Positions 24,001 through 35,974 of a stretch of 64,000 nucleotides of DNA are shown here, piece by piece. Location of the stretch: contig LNAC01000162.1 of NCBI GenBank assembly GCA_002007465.1, positions 1,480,137-1,544,136 on the forward strand, written 5' to 3'. Both the position numbers and the translations under genes were made by a program. A model generated the notes under the pieces. The model was not told where the DNA came from. It searched no databases and was given only the letters and a program-made list of their open reading frames with translations. The DNA is from Ailurus styani (taxonomy: Eukaryota; Chordata; Mammalia; Carnivora; Ailuridae). The first letter of the stretch is position 1. Every line of letters begins with the position of its first letter.

Positions 24001-26940
24001 TCTGATCTATTTCTTTCTTTTTTTGTTAGTAAAGGTGAAGTCCTGGCTGGCTTCCTTGCTTATATGACTATTATTTGTGCCTAATCTTCAGAAGGTATCA
24101 GTGCTGCTGACTTAAGTCATGCTGGTTATCATTTAGCTCCTGCCCTTCCTGAAGGGAGCTCGAGAAGAAAATAAGGAATTTTAGATAAATGAAATTTATG
24201 CTGACTCTCCCCACAGTGACATTTACTTTAAAGTCTGATTTAGAGAAAGAAGACCCACTTGGGGAAGATCTCTGACTTCTGTGATTTCCTTCATAATCGT
24301 CCCTCAGGTTTTACTGGCTTTAAGGTATTTTATATGACTTTATTTGAATACCAGTTGAAGACAAAGAAAAAGCCTAAGAAATACCTCTTCCAAGAATTTC
24401 CAGCCCTGATGGACTTGAGAAGTAAAAGTTTTTAAATGTACCAGTTTTAGTAATTAAAAAAAAAAAAGCTCCATTCATTCTCCTTAGCAATCATTTGAAT
24501 AACAGGAATTTTTTCCAAAAAGATCCATGCAGATTAATTGGATAATTTTCATGAGCAAAGAATTGAAATGGCAATTCAACTTCAACTTCAATCAGAAACT
24601 CCATGACTCTTTAGCCTGATCTTTGTTGCTCCATAGGGTTTTTAGCTTGTTAAGGAGCCTCTGGTGCCATTACACAATTTTGTGCTGTGTAAAAGCAGGG
24701 ACCCCAATGTTTGGGCAATTCTACAATCTGACTAGAGTTTCTGGTTTGCTTCCTGGAAGGAGCTTTGTTACACCTAAAGTGAAGTGGCTTTAATGAAACT
24801 CCATTGCTGGTGGCTGAAGGGCTTCCTATGTCTAGTTAGAACACGGAGAGGAGGTGAATTGAGACCCTTCTCACTATGCCCCAGGGAAGCATTGTTAGCA
24901 TCGAGGAGAATTTGGTTTCTGGAGTTTTCGTTTGCACAGATTCCATACTGTGTTATCCATTGCCAGTGGGATAAAAAGGGAGGTTTTTGAAGAGAATTGA
25001 TACCATGATTCTCATATGAACAATGCTTCATGTGATAGGCATAACCAATCTAAAGGTAAGTATTTCAAAAGGAAAAAAGTTTATTCTATGGAATAAAGCA
25101 TAACAAGACCAGAAAGATATTAGAACTTGGATGAGTTTGTATCATAGGAATTAATTCATAACAATAACAATAGTAACAGCAACAAAATATCCTCATCATT
25201 TATTAGAGACCATTTGTGAAAAGCCATTCCAGATTTGTGCATTTGCAATCTCTTATTTATCAGTGAAACTCTTGGTTTTGCATAAACTTTTAATCTTGTC
25301 CAATTGCTCCCTATCTGAATAAGCTAACACACGCATGCAGTTGCATGTGCATGCACACACACACACTCGCAATCATTCATCTTCAAAAATATTTGAGGGT
25401 TCACACAGAAAAAGGATGATTTAAAATATATGGATGTTACTTTTTTTTGGCTAGTATCCTATTTCACAGTTTCACTAAGTAATCCTTTAATTCATTCCAT
25501 CAGATCCTAACAAACCATCCTAAGTAGTTCTAGATAAATGTATAGATAATTTCCCAAGTGTTAGAGATTTCTTCATCAGGAGGTACTTTTAAGAATTATT
25601 CTAATTTTTAAACAACATTTGATTCTAGTCTAATGCAGTCCCATTGAATGTGAACTGATTGTGATTGAATATAACTTATTGTTGTTCGGCCTTTAGCAAC
25701 CAGTTGCATTAATGAATTGCCTTAGGAAGTTATCCCTCAGTTCGTCTGCAGTTACACTGAAAATTCAGTTGTTATCTTATTAATCACATGATCATAAATA
25801 TGCTGTCTTGTTCTCTTCTAACTCATTAATATAGACACAAGAAAAAAAAAGTCTAGAAACCACTCAGGGGTTTGAAAGTCTCATTTATATTCTTTAGTAA
25901 TAGACACGTTCATTATGTTGGTCAGGGCACATTTTTCCATCAGCACCCACACATCTACCTCTACTCAGATGTCAGTATGATATATGATAGTTGCCCCACT
26001 GTGATAAATAGTGAGGAGAATAGATTCAAGAAAAGTAAATAGTAAATTGTCATGTGTCCTTCCAAATATGTGAAAATACATACAGTCAAATTTGACCTCA
26101 GTCAGTTCTGATTCTCCAATTCAGCATGCTAGCTAGGAGGCATGCTTTCAGAGTTTCACTTCTCAGAACTTCCTGCTCACTTCTAACATTTTGACTTATT
26201 AAACTCAAATAACGAGTCGAAAATCAAGAAGCAATTAAACTGAGTGCAATTAAATTCAATATGCCAGCCTTTTATTCAGGTCAGAACAGAAATGAAAATT
26301 AGAGAAAGTGCCAACTTTGATCATTGAAAAAGATAAAGCCTAAGATTTTAACTGCTGTATAATAATTTAAACCTTAAACTCTTATAGACATAATGTTTTG
26401 AAATATTGAATGATGCTCTTCTTTTTAGAAAAATAAAAGCTTTAAGCAAGTATAATTTCATATTTTTCTTGTCCAACTTATACTATATTTATACCCCACA
26501 TCACTGGTCATCTCCCCTCAGAACTCTTCCAGATTAGTCTCACTTACACTATTTTCAAATACCTGTCCCCATCACGTATTTTTCATAATCACATACTTCC
26601 AGATGCAAACTTTCTTATAATACCTTCTTAATCTACTCTTTTCAGAGAAAAAACTAACCCACTTTAATACATTTTTAATATCCTTCTAATTTGGGGCTCT
26701 AATTTGATGGTATAGATGGATTTATCTAAATCCTTACAAATTTTAATTTAAAGCCCACCAAGGAGGAAGGAAACTTACTTTTTAACTTCTTAAAAGCTCC
26801 CAAAGATCTCGACACACTGTATTCAGAGCAGTAGAAGTAAGACTAATTACTTATTTTCAGTAGTTATAATGGAGGCCAGAAAACAGTGATCCAATCTAGA
26901 ATCTATAAACACAGAAAATATTCTTCATAAATGAAGTCTC
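21036..26940. other. Unassigned DNA, 5.9 kb
   Basis: This is the longest stretch without an assigned element. It includes a TG/TA tract and near-palindrome at about 22195-22252, a CA tract (CATGCACACACACACACTC) near 25350-25370, an A10 run near 23800 and an A11 run near 24458. The 70-codon frame at 21170-21382 follows a TTTTTTTAG acceptor-like site but has no good donor or recognised homology. No other coding evidence is seen. Confidence 0.35.
22198..22225. repeat. TA/TG-rich near-palindrome
   Basis: TATGTATGTGTA and TACACATATATA flank a 2-base centre and pair at 11 of 12 positions. A (TG)n run continues to about 22252. The tract is probably unstable in length. Confidence 0.7.
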
Positions 26941-28215
26941 TACTTAGAGACAGGTTCAAAAACTGAGCAGACCCCTATTAAAGAAATAATTCAGGAAGTT
27001 CTTCAGAAAGATAAAAACAAGGGTATGCAGGAAGAAATATAAAACAAAAAGAGTGAATATATGGGTAAATCCAAATGAATGTTGACTGTCTCAGTAACAC
27101 TAATGTCTTATGGGGTTTAAAATATGCTTATCTAACATAAGGTATAATACCTCACTACTAAAAATTGTAAAACACTATTGAAAGAAGTTAAAGAAGAATT
27201 AAATAGAAGAATATGCCATCTTTACCGATTAGAAGATTGCTATTGTTGTGTTAGTTGTTACTTAAGAAGACCTCAAATTTGTTGGAATCACAGTCAAAAT
27301 TCCAGAAGATTTTTTTTGTGGGGAAATTTAAAACCTGATTCTAGTGTTTCTATGGAAACACTATCAAAGTAGCCATGCAGAAGAAGAATAAAACTAGAGG
27401 ATATACACTACCAGATATCAAGACTTACTATAAAATTACAGTAATTAAGGCTATTGGTGCTAGGTATTAGGCACAAGGATTGGCACAAAGCCATTGCTAT
27501 AGTTCTGGAGGGGAAGTATATCTTTACAAATAAATGGTGTGAGTTAATTGGATAACTGCATGAAAAATAGGAATTCCCTGCTTTACACCATGTACAAAGA
27601 TTAATTTGGAGTAAATGGATCATATAGAAATTTAGAAATTAAAAGTCTAAATCTTCTAGAAGGAAACATAGGCAATGATATTAATGACTTTGAGATAGGC
27701 AAATATTTATTATATAAGACATAAAAAACTAACCATTAAACAAAATTATATAAATTAGATAATGGAGTGAAAGCAAGTCACAAACTAGGAAAAGATATTT
27801 GAAATGCCTGTGTCCAACAAAGGACTCAAATTCATAACATATTTGAGGTTCCATAGAAAAAAAACCCAGACTACTCAATTTTAAAATGGTCAAAGAACAG
27901 GCACTTATCAAACAAAAATATCCAAATGGATAATAAGCATATTAAAACATAAGCATTATTACTAAATAGTGAAATGAAAACTAAAACCACAGTGTTATGC
28001 CACAACATACCCACAAGAATGACTAAAGTAAAAAGGATGGGCAGTACCAAATAGTGGGAAGAATGGATCAAATATAAGTTAACACATCATTGACGGGTGT
28101 ATAATTGGTACAAACACTTTTGAAATCTACTTGGCAATATCTAAAGGTAAACATGTCCTCAGTAAACATCCAACAGTTCCACTCTGATGTGTATTCCTAA
28201 TGGAAAACAAGTGCT

Positions 28216-28216
<1 letters not shown>
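26940..28216 (+). mobile_element. Ancient L1 (L1M-type) with reverse-transcriptase 3' region
   Basis: CAGGAAGTTCTTCAGAAAGA and AATGTCTTATGGGGTTTAAA match an internal part of old L1s. After a jump near 27150-27300, the sequence runs through the late reverse-transcriptase and C-terminal part on the plus strand: TATCAAGACTTACTATAAAA, TAGAAGGAAACATAGGCAAT, AAAATGGTCAAAGAACAGGC and GACTAAAGTAAAAAGGATGG. The reading frame is broken many times, and short frames on both strands are debris of this element. Confidence 0.85.

Positions 28217-28254
<38 letters not shown>
28217..28254 (+). repeat. (AC)n microsatellite
   Basis: An uninterrupted AC array of 19 units sits at the right end of an old L1 relic. 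Confidence 0.98.
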
Positions 28255-28258
<4 letters not shown>

Positions 28259-28359
28259 TAGCTGGATAGAGTAAAACATATATATACATATGAGCATGCA
28301 TACATGCATACATACAAACAGTCACAACACTGGAAGAGGCTTCTGGGCAAGGAAGATGG

Positions 28360-28425
28360 AGGAGATACCATTAACTACAGATGGGAAAACTGAGGCACTG
28401 AAAGGTAAGGAGATTGATCTTGAAT
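28360..28425 (-). mobile_element. MIR core remnant
   Basis: TACAGATGGGAAAACTGAGG followed by CACTGAAAGGTAAGGAGATT is close to the minus-strand MIR core (acagatgaggaaactgaggcacagagaggtta). Only the core is clear. Confidence 0.55.
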
Positions 28426-28849
28426 ACTGGATGTCTGGGGAATCAGGGACAAAGGCAAGTACTTCCAGACTGTGAATGATATGAATATGAGTGTTATGAA
28501 AAGCAAGATTGGTCCTGCTTTCCAGTGGCCTTGGCCCTGACCCTGGAACATAGCTCAGTGACATGTTATTAAATGCATGAAGGAATAAATCATCTATTTA
28601 TGCCTACAAACCCCAAATTGAAGCTTGTAGAAATAGAGGTAGACAAGATAAGGCCAGAATGAACAACTCAAGATGAAAGTGGGAGGGAGATAGTAATAAT
28701 TTTCCTATTCCATCTATTCCACATCCCACTATAAGAACTCCTCCACAAGGCAGTAAAAAAGAGGGTAAAGTGCAACAAATGTATTGTCTAGGTGTTTGGG
28801 GAAAGTGGTGCAAAGCTATTTTTTAAACCATACTAAATATGTGGAAAAA

Positions 28850-29333
28850 AGAAAACTATGTGAAACCAAATTGGTTACAATAATTCCCTCTCAGGAAATA
28901 CTTTGAATATGATATATTTCTGCAGTGATGAAACTTTTTATAAGAAACACTTTTAGGTTTCATACAAGTTGCCATAGAAAATGTTTTAAAAGACTAAAAT
29001 ACGTGTAGAATTTTATGACAGCAAGAGCAAAAAAGCAGAAAAATGATAAATGGTATTAAGATGTTTTAAATGTTCTAAGACCCTTACTTTGTCTGGAAAG
29101 TAAAAGAATCAATTTACAGTAGTCTTTAATAAGTCCAGTTGAATATTGTAATAACTAGAATAACCATTAGAAGGGTAGTAAAAAAATGAATATAAGTAAT
29201 AGCATGGGAGAAATTGAATGATAAAAGGTACTCAGAATTTCCAAAAGAGGGCAAGAAAGGAAAAAGAAAGTGTACCTAGAACAGTTAGGACAAATAGAAA
29301 ACACATAGTCAGATAGCAGATTAAGCCCAAATA
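28850..29333 (+). mobile_element. Ancient L1 fragment, left half (split)
   Basis: Best supported from about 29200: CTCAGAATTTCCAAAAGAGG, CAGTTAGGACAAATAGAAAA and CAGATAGCAGATTAAGCCCA correspond in order to an internal ORF2 (endonuclease-side) segment of old L1s. The copy is cut by the younger L1 at about 29340 and resumes near 29989. The left boundary is uncertain. Confidence 0.65.
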
Positions 29334-29339
29334 CATCAG

Positions 29340-29982
29340 TGGAATTATTGAATCATATGGTATTTCTGTTTTTAACGTTTTGAGATATCTCCACACTGTT
29401 CCACAGTGACTGTACCAATTTACATTCCCACCAACAGTGCATGAAGTTTCCTTTTTCTCCACATCCTTGCCAACACTTGTTATTTCTTGTCCTTTTTATT
29501 TTAGCCACTTTGATAGATATAAGGTGATATCTCATTGTGGTTTTGATTTGCATTTCCTTGATAAATAATGATGTTGAGCATCTTTTCATGTATCTGTTGG
29601 CCATACTATATGGTTTCATTCAGATGTGGAATCTAAAAAACAAAGCAAATCAATAGACAAACAAGAAGCAGAATCAGACCTGTAAATACAGAAAGCGAAC
29701 TGGTGGTTTCCAGAGGGATGGAGGGCCGGAAGTGGGCAAAATGGGTGAGGGGGAGTGGAAGATACAGGCTTCCAGCTATGGACAAATAAGTCATAGGAAT
29801 CAAAGGCCTATAAATATACATAAAAGGAATACAGTCAATGATATTGTAATAGCACTGTATGGTCACACATGGTAGTTGCAGTGAGCATAGCATAACATAT
29901 AAAGAAGTTGAATTACTATGTTGTACAGCTGAAACTAATGTAACTGTGTCAACTATACTCAAATAACAAGGTAAAAATATGT
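29340..29982 (+). mobile_element. Younger L1 with 5' inversion (twin-priming form)
   Basis: Positions 29345-29605 hold L1 ORF2 C-terminal sequence on the minus strand. The frame includes [20 protein letters not shown] and a CWQGCGEKG...[11 protein letters not shown]ys/His-rich motif typical of L1 ORF2. From about 29605 the orientation flips, and 29605-29970 is L1 3' UTR on the plus strand, including GAACTGGTGGTTTCCAGAGG and TTGTACAGCTGAAACTAATG. ATCAGT near 29335 and 29983 is a possible short TSD. This layout is the classic product of twin priming. Confidence 0.85.
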
Positions 29983-29988
29983 ATCAGT

Positions 29989-30370
29989 AGTTTTATTAGA
30001 TTTAAGTGAATTAAATACCCTAAGTAAAATATAATATTTAACTAGGCTAAAAAAAAAAACCTGTACACTGCTTATAGAAGACACATGTTAAATAAGTTTG
30101 TAAAAAAGTTAAAAGAGAAAGGGTGTAAAAAGACACACCCTGAAAACATCAAAAAATGTAAAACTGGTGTAAATATATTCATATCAAACAAAGTAAAGTT
30201 TAAGAGAAGTAATATTGCTATAAAGAAATTTCATAATAATTAAAGTGTCAATCCATAGAGATTTTTAAATTATAAATTTCATGTATTTATTCAGATAAAT
30301 CTAATCACATAGACTTCTTGGCAAAATGGTAATAAATAATAAAATGATAAAGGTTCAAGATTCTTTCTTA
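29989..30370 (+). mobile_element. Ancient L1 fragment, right half (split)
   Basis: After the younger insertion the old L1 resumes. CTGTACACTGCTTATAGAAG with ACACATGTTAAATAAG, AAAAGACACACCCTGAAAAC and ATCAAACAAAGTAAAGTTTA follow the endonuclease-side ORF2 order (ctgtatgctgcctacaagagac ... atcagacaaaatagacttta). Confidence 0.7.
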
Positions 30371-30479
30371 TGAAGTGAAGGACTTGGGCAAGGCAGGTAC
30401 TTATCTTATGCAGAATGTTTTTTCACTTGTTGATTCAAAGCTATGTTCCCAAGCATAGATGCTGACATCCTTCTAAGTG

Positions 30480-30635
30480 CCAGATGCATTTTATATGTAT
30501 ATGACTTGTCTCACTGTATTAATTATAAGATCTTTGAATACAAATCTTGTTTGTAACTGTTTGTATCTTTTATACCATGTAGCAGAGTACTTACACATAA
30601 TTCATGTTCAAAAAATAATAGCTGATTGACTAAAT
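30480..30635 (+). mobile_element. L2 LINE 3' end fragment
   Basis: ATAAGATCTTTGAATACAAA, TTTGTAACTGTTTGTATCTT and GTAGCAGAGTACTTACACAT are diverged L2 3' end words. The end AATAGCTGATTGACTAAATAG resembles the L2 terminus. Confidence 0.55.
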
Positions 30636-31185
30636 AGATGGAAGTTTGTGGTATCTTCCATGAGATCTACTATCTTTCTCTTGCCATGGGGCTTTTAAAA
30701 TCTTTTTGTTTTGTAATAATTAGCTGTGATTAGACACGATAGGTGTTATATTTTCACATTATGGATGAATAGGTTATATTGATTGGTCATTAAAACATCC
30801 AGAAAATAGAAAGGGTTTAGTTGCCCTATAAATAAACAAAATTGATTTTCAGAGCTACTTTTTCTATTTCATTGCATGTAATATCCCATACAATAATTAT
30901 TTTTAATTTCTATCTATGTTTTCTATGTTCACTAAATATAGGAATTATAGTCAGTTCTCAATCAGAATTTTACAGCTATTCTACATCTTCTCTATCGCCA
31001 ATGTCTCCCTCTTAAAAGGCCCTTTCTTAGTATATAACCTCAGTAAAGTCATACCCCCAAAACAAAACTTGGGGGATAAAAAGGCAGAGACAACAAAAAT
31101 AAAATCTTACTTTCCAACCCCATATTCTCCTTGGGAATATTTCATCCACTTTGGGGGGGAAAAGTCTGTATTCATTGTCTCTTTT
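30636..31185. other. Unassigned DNA
   Basis: No gene is recognised. The 105-codon plus frame at 30916-31233 has no domain and may partly be L2 debris. Confidence 0.35.
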
Positions 31186-31755
31186 TTATTCCTTGAAGCT
31201 TTGCCAACCAGATTCTGTTTCCAACAATGTTAATGTCCAACTTCCTACACTCCTATCTTTTTAGTCTTTTCCCGAGCCAACCTGTCCCTTGAAACTCTCT
31301 GCTAAATTAATTCCCATTGTCCTGATGTTTCTTTAGATGCCTGTTTTGTTCTATCTACTTTTTAGTTTACTAGGAAATCTCTTTTCACTGTATCTGGTCC
31401 TTCTAAGCAGGCAGACTGCCAAAGTTAGAGATAGAATTCTCTTCTCTTCTCACCCTTCACAGACTCTGTGACCTCATCAGCCTTGGCAACATCATATATT
31501 TATTTCTATGTGAGTGATTCCCCAGGTTTCACTTGTAACCCTGCACCTCTCTCTGCCTGCTAAATACTGCCATACAAATGTCTTCCTAATTAGTCACCAA
31601 AATCTACTCATTCTATCCTTAAAATGCCCCTTGAATTTTTTCACTCCCCCCACCCGGTGTCCCTACTCTAGCTCAGATCTAAAATATCTCTCATGTAATC
31701 TAATGTCAAAGTTACTTATATTTCTGGACTTTAGCTTTTCATCTCCAAACTAACA
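31186..31755 (+). mobile_element. Probable L2 LINE reverse-transcriptase-region remnant
   Basis: The C/T-rich plus strand contains GACCTCATCAGCCTTGGCAA, TACTGCCATACAAATGTCTTC and TACTCATTCTATCCTTAAAA. The general order resembles L2 ORF2, but divergence is high and the call is tentative. Confidence 0.4.
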
Positions 31756-33099
31756 TCAGAACTTTATTTCTCAAGGTGATTTTTTTTTAGAAGACTCATA
31801 TCAAGAGATATACTCCTTGGAGAAAAAAAAAGAAGGGATCAAAAATATTTGACCCTTGCTGCATATTAGAACCTGTTTGTGAAGAATCATAATAAGTGTT
31901 AGCCCATGAAGGGTGGTAGGAAGTAATATATTTAAGAGTCTAGTATTGAATCATATATTCTGTAGAACTTGGGCAGAAGCTGTGCTGGAGTTGCTAAAGT
32001 TGCTTCTTCCTGCTCTTTGTCAGTAGTCCAACCCTCCTGCCTCTGCCCTCCAGGGCTCTCACTGTACCATGTATCACAGGCCATTTGGGTCATAATCATT
32101 TTTTAAGAGAGAATGATCTGCCTCATTTGTCTTTTATTTTTCCATGTTGCCTATCACAATCCACTCTACCCATAAATAGTCGATGAATGTTTCATAATTT
32201 GTCTTTAAATTTTCTTCATAGATTGATTTAAAAAGTAATATCTTACTATTTTTGAAATTTAGGATTTTTTCATTAATATTTATTAATCTAGGCATTATTC
32301 ATGATTTTTTCCATGGAAGTGTGAGAAATTTTGAAAAATTCTTAATCTAGACCACCAAAAACCATAGCATAAACTTCAGGACATTAAATAGTTTCATACT
32401 AAACTGAATGAGTTAAACCTACTTCCAAAGCACCTAAAACTCTGGAAGGAAGTGATTTACTTACTTTCATGAACTCATTAATTAAGTGCTCATGATACTC
32501 TAGGCTTTTACCAAAAATAGAGATGATTCAGTCTTTTTCTGAAGAGACCATCTTCAGTTTCTGTCTAACTGTTATTATTAGAATACACATGTGGCTTATT
32601 GGTATCTGCCACCCCTGGGGGACAATGAAGTGAATCACAAAGAGAAAATATTGGCACAATATTTTCTCCAGCTAAAATTGCCTAAGAAACAGAAGTTCCT
32701 GTCGAATAGGTTGATGTATGCTGGCAGAGTTACATGAGAAGTTTGAACTGCCTCTTCCTGCATTATGTCTAGCATGTCAAGCACTCAGTTTCAGAGGGGT
32801 AGATCTGGTATTCTATCACGCCTTTTATAATTAGCCCAAGGTAGCCCAAAGCAACAAGTTTCCTGATGGTAATACCATGAGTGTGTAGGCAGATGTAATA
32901 CGATGACTTTGCTAAGAGCAGTAATGATTGTTAGGACACTAGAGAGGCTTCTGTTTTCTTCCTGAGCTATGACATGACGTTTCTCTTCTAACCATTTATC
33001 GACTAAAGATACCATATATATGGTATGGATTGGAAATGACTTTTCTTTTGAAAAACTAAATCTTTTCTTACATGAGCATCTTTGGCTATTCAATGGAAA
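31756..33099. other. Unassigned DNA
   Basis: Possible L2 or MIR traces appear near 32090-32190 (CACAATCCACTCTACCCATA) and 32465-32515. The 100-codon minus frame at 32791-33093 has no recognised domain. No gene is supported. Confidence 0.35.
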
Positions 33100-34500
33100 T
33101 CAAATTGGGAAAATGAGGTTAATTTTTCAGGGTTGAACATGAGAAATTAGATATTCAATCTTGCTGAATTACTAATGGAATCTGTGCATCTAAATCTTTT
33201 TATGCCATTACCTGTTTACTGCAGAGCTATGGAGAATAGGAAAGTTTAAATGCTTCCGCCATTTCTTTCGAAAAACTTTCTTGTGCATTTTAAATCCATG
33301 GAATTGCAGGGGAAGGAAAATAATCCTCCCGTAAATTAAGTCATGTTGGTCTTGATGATCGGGTCAGACCAGCTGATAAGCTCTCTGTAGGAATGCAGCA
33401 CAGCAATCGACTGTCATAAAGATTAACATCTATTTGCTTAGCTAATGAGTGCCACATGCACAGCATATCCAAAGCTCAAGCTTTAAAAGGTTGTATCCAT
33501 TTTTATCATCACATCTGGAAGCACATCCAGTGTGGTATACAGCTGCATGACTGATTTTCATGTTTGTGGTTTGTAATCAGTCTCGTTAATTTTTAGTCAT
33601 ATTCCATATATGCTAGTGTACTTGGAAATATATATTATTGGACAGCTGGAAAAGTTTCACTTTTCAGGTGTTTATAAATGGATTTCAGCACTGTTTTTCT
33701 CTCTTTGGCCTTGAATGGTTCTCTCTTGTTAATTTTGGCATGCATAATAACTTAGAAAAGCTAGCCCTTCATAGGTGATAATGCCACAAAGGTTTGCGGA
33801 GGGATTGCTTTAAATAGACATTTTCAATTACAGAAAAGTCACATGACCCCATTTAGCCTTTTTGATGCTATTAAAGTAAGAAAAAAAGGCAACACATTCA
33901 CAAAATGTTAAATGTTTAAATTTAGCCTTTGCTATATTTTGCTTTGAAATACCTGCATGTGTACTTTTAAAGATGTCTGAATGATGTGTCATGTTATGTT
34001 GAGTATCTTCTTTCAAAATAAATCCTGCCCCTCAAGGATATCTATATCCAAAGTAGCTATGCCGTAATGTAGACTATAATAGCCCTCTGTGCTAAGAAGA
34101 ACAGGGATAGAAATAGATACTGTATGACTAAATGCTGATTGACAGCTCCATCACAGGCGTGGTACTTCTTTAGCTAAACTGCAATAAAGAGACTTCATAT
34201 CGCACCATTCAACAGATAATAAAATAGCGTAAACAGATGTAACCTTGTGGAAAAAAATTGTTTACTTGATTATAGTGATAACAAATTGTACATTTACTTT
34301 TTAAATATCTTAGATAAAGATCACAAAAGTAAGTGTTGATTCACAAGGCAAACTTCGTTCTCAATTTCCCTTTTAAATGTTGTTTCTAATAGAAAATAAC
34401 ATTATATCTGGATACTCTTTAAATACATGAAGGCAAAATATTTTCTTAGGATGTACGAATTTTTTAAACGTAAACGCTGATTGAAATGTCTCCAAGTTTC
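33100..34500. promoter_or_regulatory. Candidate conserved non-coding element cluster
   Basis: This 1.4 kb has no recognisable transposon, several retained CpGs (TTCCGCCATT, GATCGGGTCAG, AATCGACTGTC, CTCGTTAAT, CGTAAACGC) and many homeodomain-type words (TTAATTTTTAG, GCTAATGAG). It carries TGATTGACAG at 34136-34145, a sequence bound by PBX-MEIS/PREP heterodimers. TGATTACAA-like words occur nearby (TTTGTAATCAG near 33571). This composition is common in developmental enhancers, but conservation could not be tested here. Confidence 0.3.
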
Positions 34501-35974
34501 AGATTAGAGACAGCTTAAAAGCTCCTACAGAATGAGACTTTACTTTGAAACCTGTCAGAGTTTACTGCATTGGTATATTATTGGGGGGAGGGAGACCTGA
34601 AGAGTTCTTGCCATCAGAAGTTTTATAAGAAATAAGTGGGATGATTTCAAATAAAAACCTTTACTACTCACAGTATCATATATGACAATGAATGCCATCA
34701 TTATAATAAGTAACATAGACTCATATAAATGTAGCCTTGGAATCAAGGAGTCCTCAAGAACTCCTTCTCAGTTGCAAGAACTTGTATAAGATTGAAGTAA
34801 AAAATAACAATATAAGTCTCTGGTGTTGACCATATTTAGTCACTTGGTAACATGTACACTATATACTTTTGAAGTCATTTCCCTTTGGTTTCTTTTAATT
34901 TTATTGTTATTACTCCTAATAACTACATTTCTAACATCATCTAGAGTTATCACTGACTCAATCATGACCCACATACTCATAAATCACCTTTCATACAAAT
35001 TGATGAGAGATTTGATGCAAAACACATGTGATTATGTCCATTTCTGATTTCATTTCAGTCTGATGGCGTTATTTTTCCATGATCTTTTTGTGAGTGCTGA
35101 ATATTTTTTCCAACAGAATTTAACAAGTTCTAAGGTTAAAATTCATATCTGTTTTGATCCATGTGAGGTAACTGAATTGAGATACTTTCAATGATAGAGC
35201 AGAAGGGAGTATAATTAATGGCATCCACACAAAATCCTTGGGACATACAGAGTTTCTGAATCTCTGAATTCAGCAGTGCTGTCAGTGTTTTGGCTGGCAG
35301 CCTATAACCCCCTTTTAACCTGAGCCCAGCTTACTCAGCAAGCTATGGCAAATGACTGCTGAGCTGTTACTTTCTTATTTCAAAATACACCTCCAGTTGA
35401 GAGAGGGACATGCTCTTTTACATATGGTATGGAATTTTGTTTGGGAACTCAGTTTTCTGTTACGAGTTTTTTAAAGAAATGTGCAGCAGCAGCAGTGGCA
35501 AAAAAAAAAAAATCAGAAACTTTGGAAAGGAAGGAGGGAGGGTGAACTCACAGAAACTGAGATGCCATACTTGTTTTGGCCAGGCACAGAGAAGTTGAGA
35601 AACACTCTGTAGGTGGGCCAACAAAATCTATCATGTAGGACAGGGACTTGCAGATTTCTGAGCTAAAGTTCTTCCATCTAGCCTGTAATGCCACCACCAC
35701 TAACATCCAGACAAGAGCAGTTTTACTCTACTGTCCCATATGTTTATGTATCTAAAAAGTAGTAGTAGAGGGTTGCTGAAGAAAGGCAGGGATTATACTG
35801 ACCCTGTGTATGAGAGAGTAGGTAAGGAGGAGGGAGGAGAAGAAGTGAAGGAAGTGAGCAATCTTCCAAAGAGTGATGATTACAAGCACAATGACCACAT
35901 ATTCCCCACACTCTGGGAAACACCAATACTTCCAAACCTAATTGCTGAGCTGAGTCTAGTAGAACATACAAATA
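34501..35974. other. Unassigned DNA
   Basis: No gene is seen. A CAG-rich short run (GTGCAGCAGCAGCAGTGG) lies at about 35481-35498, and a 13-base A run follows. A purine-rich segment lies at 35760-35860. The 126-codon plus frame beginning at 35740 runs into an L2 antisense and is not supported as a gene. Confidence 0.35.

Noticed and set aside
28127..28371. Cys-Val repeat protein frames
   Set aside because: They are translations of the (AC)n microsatellite.
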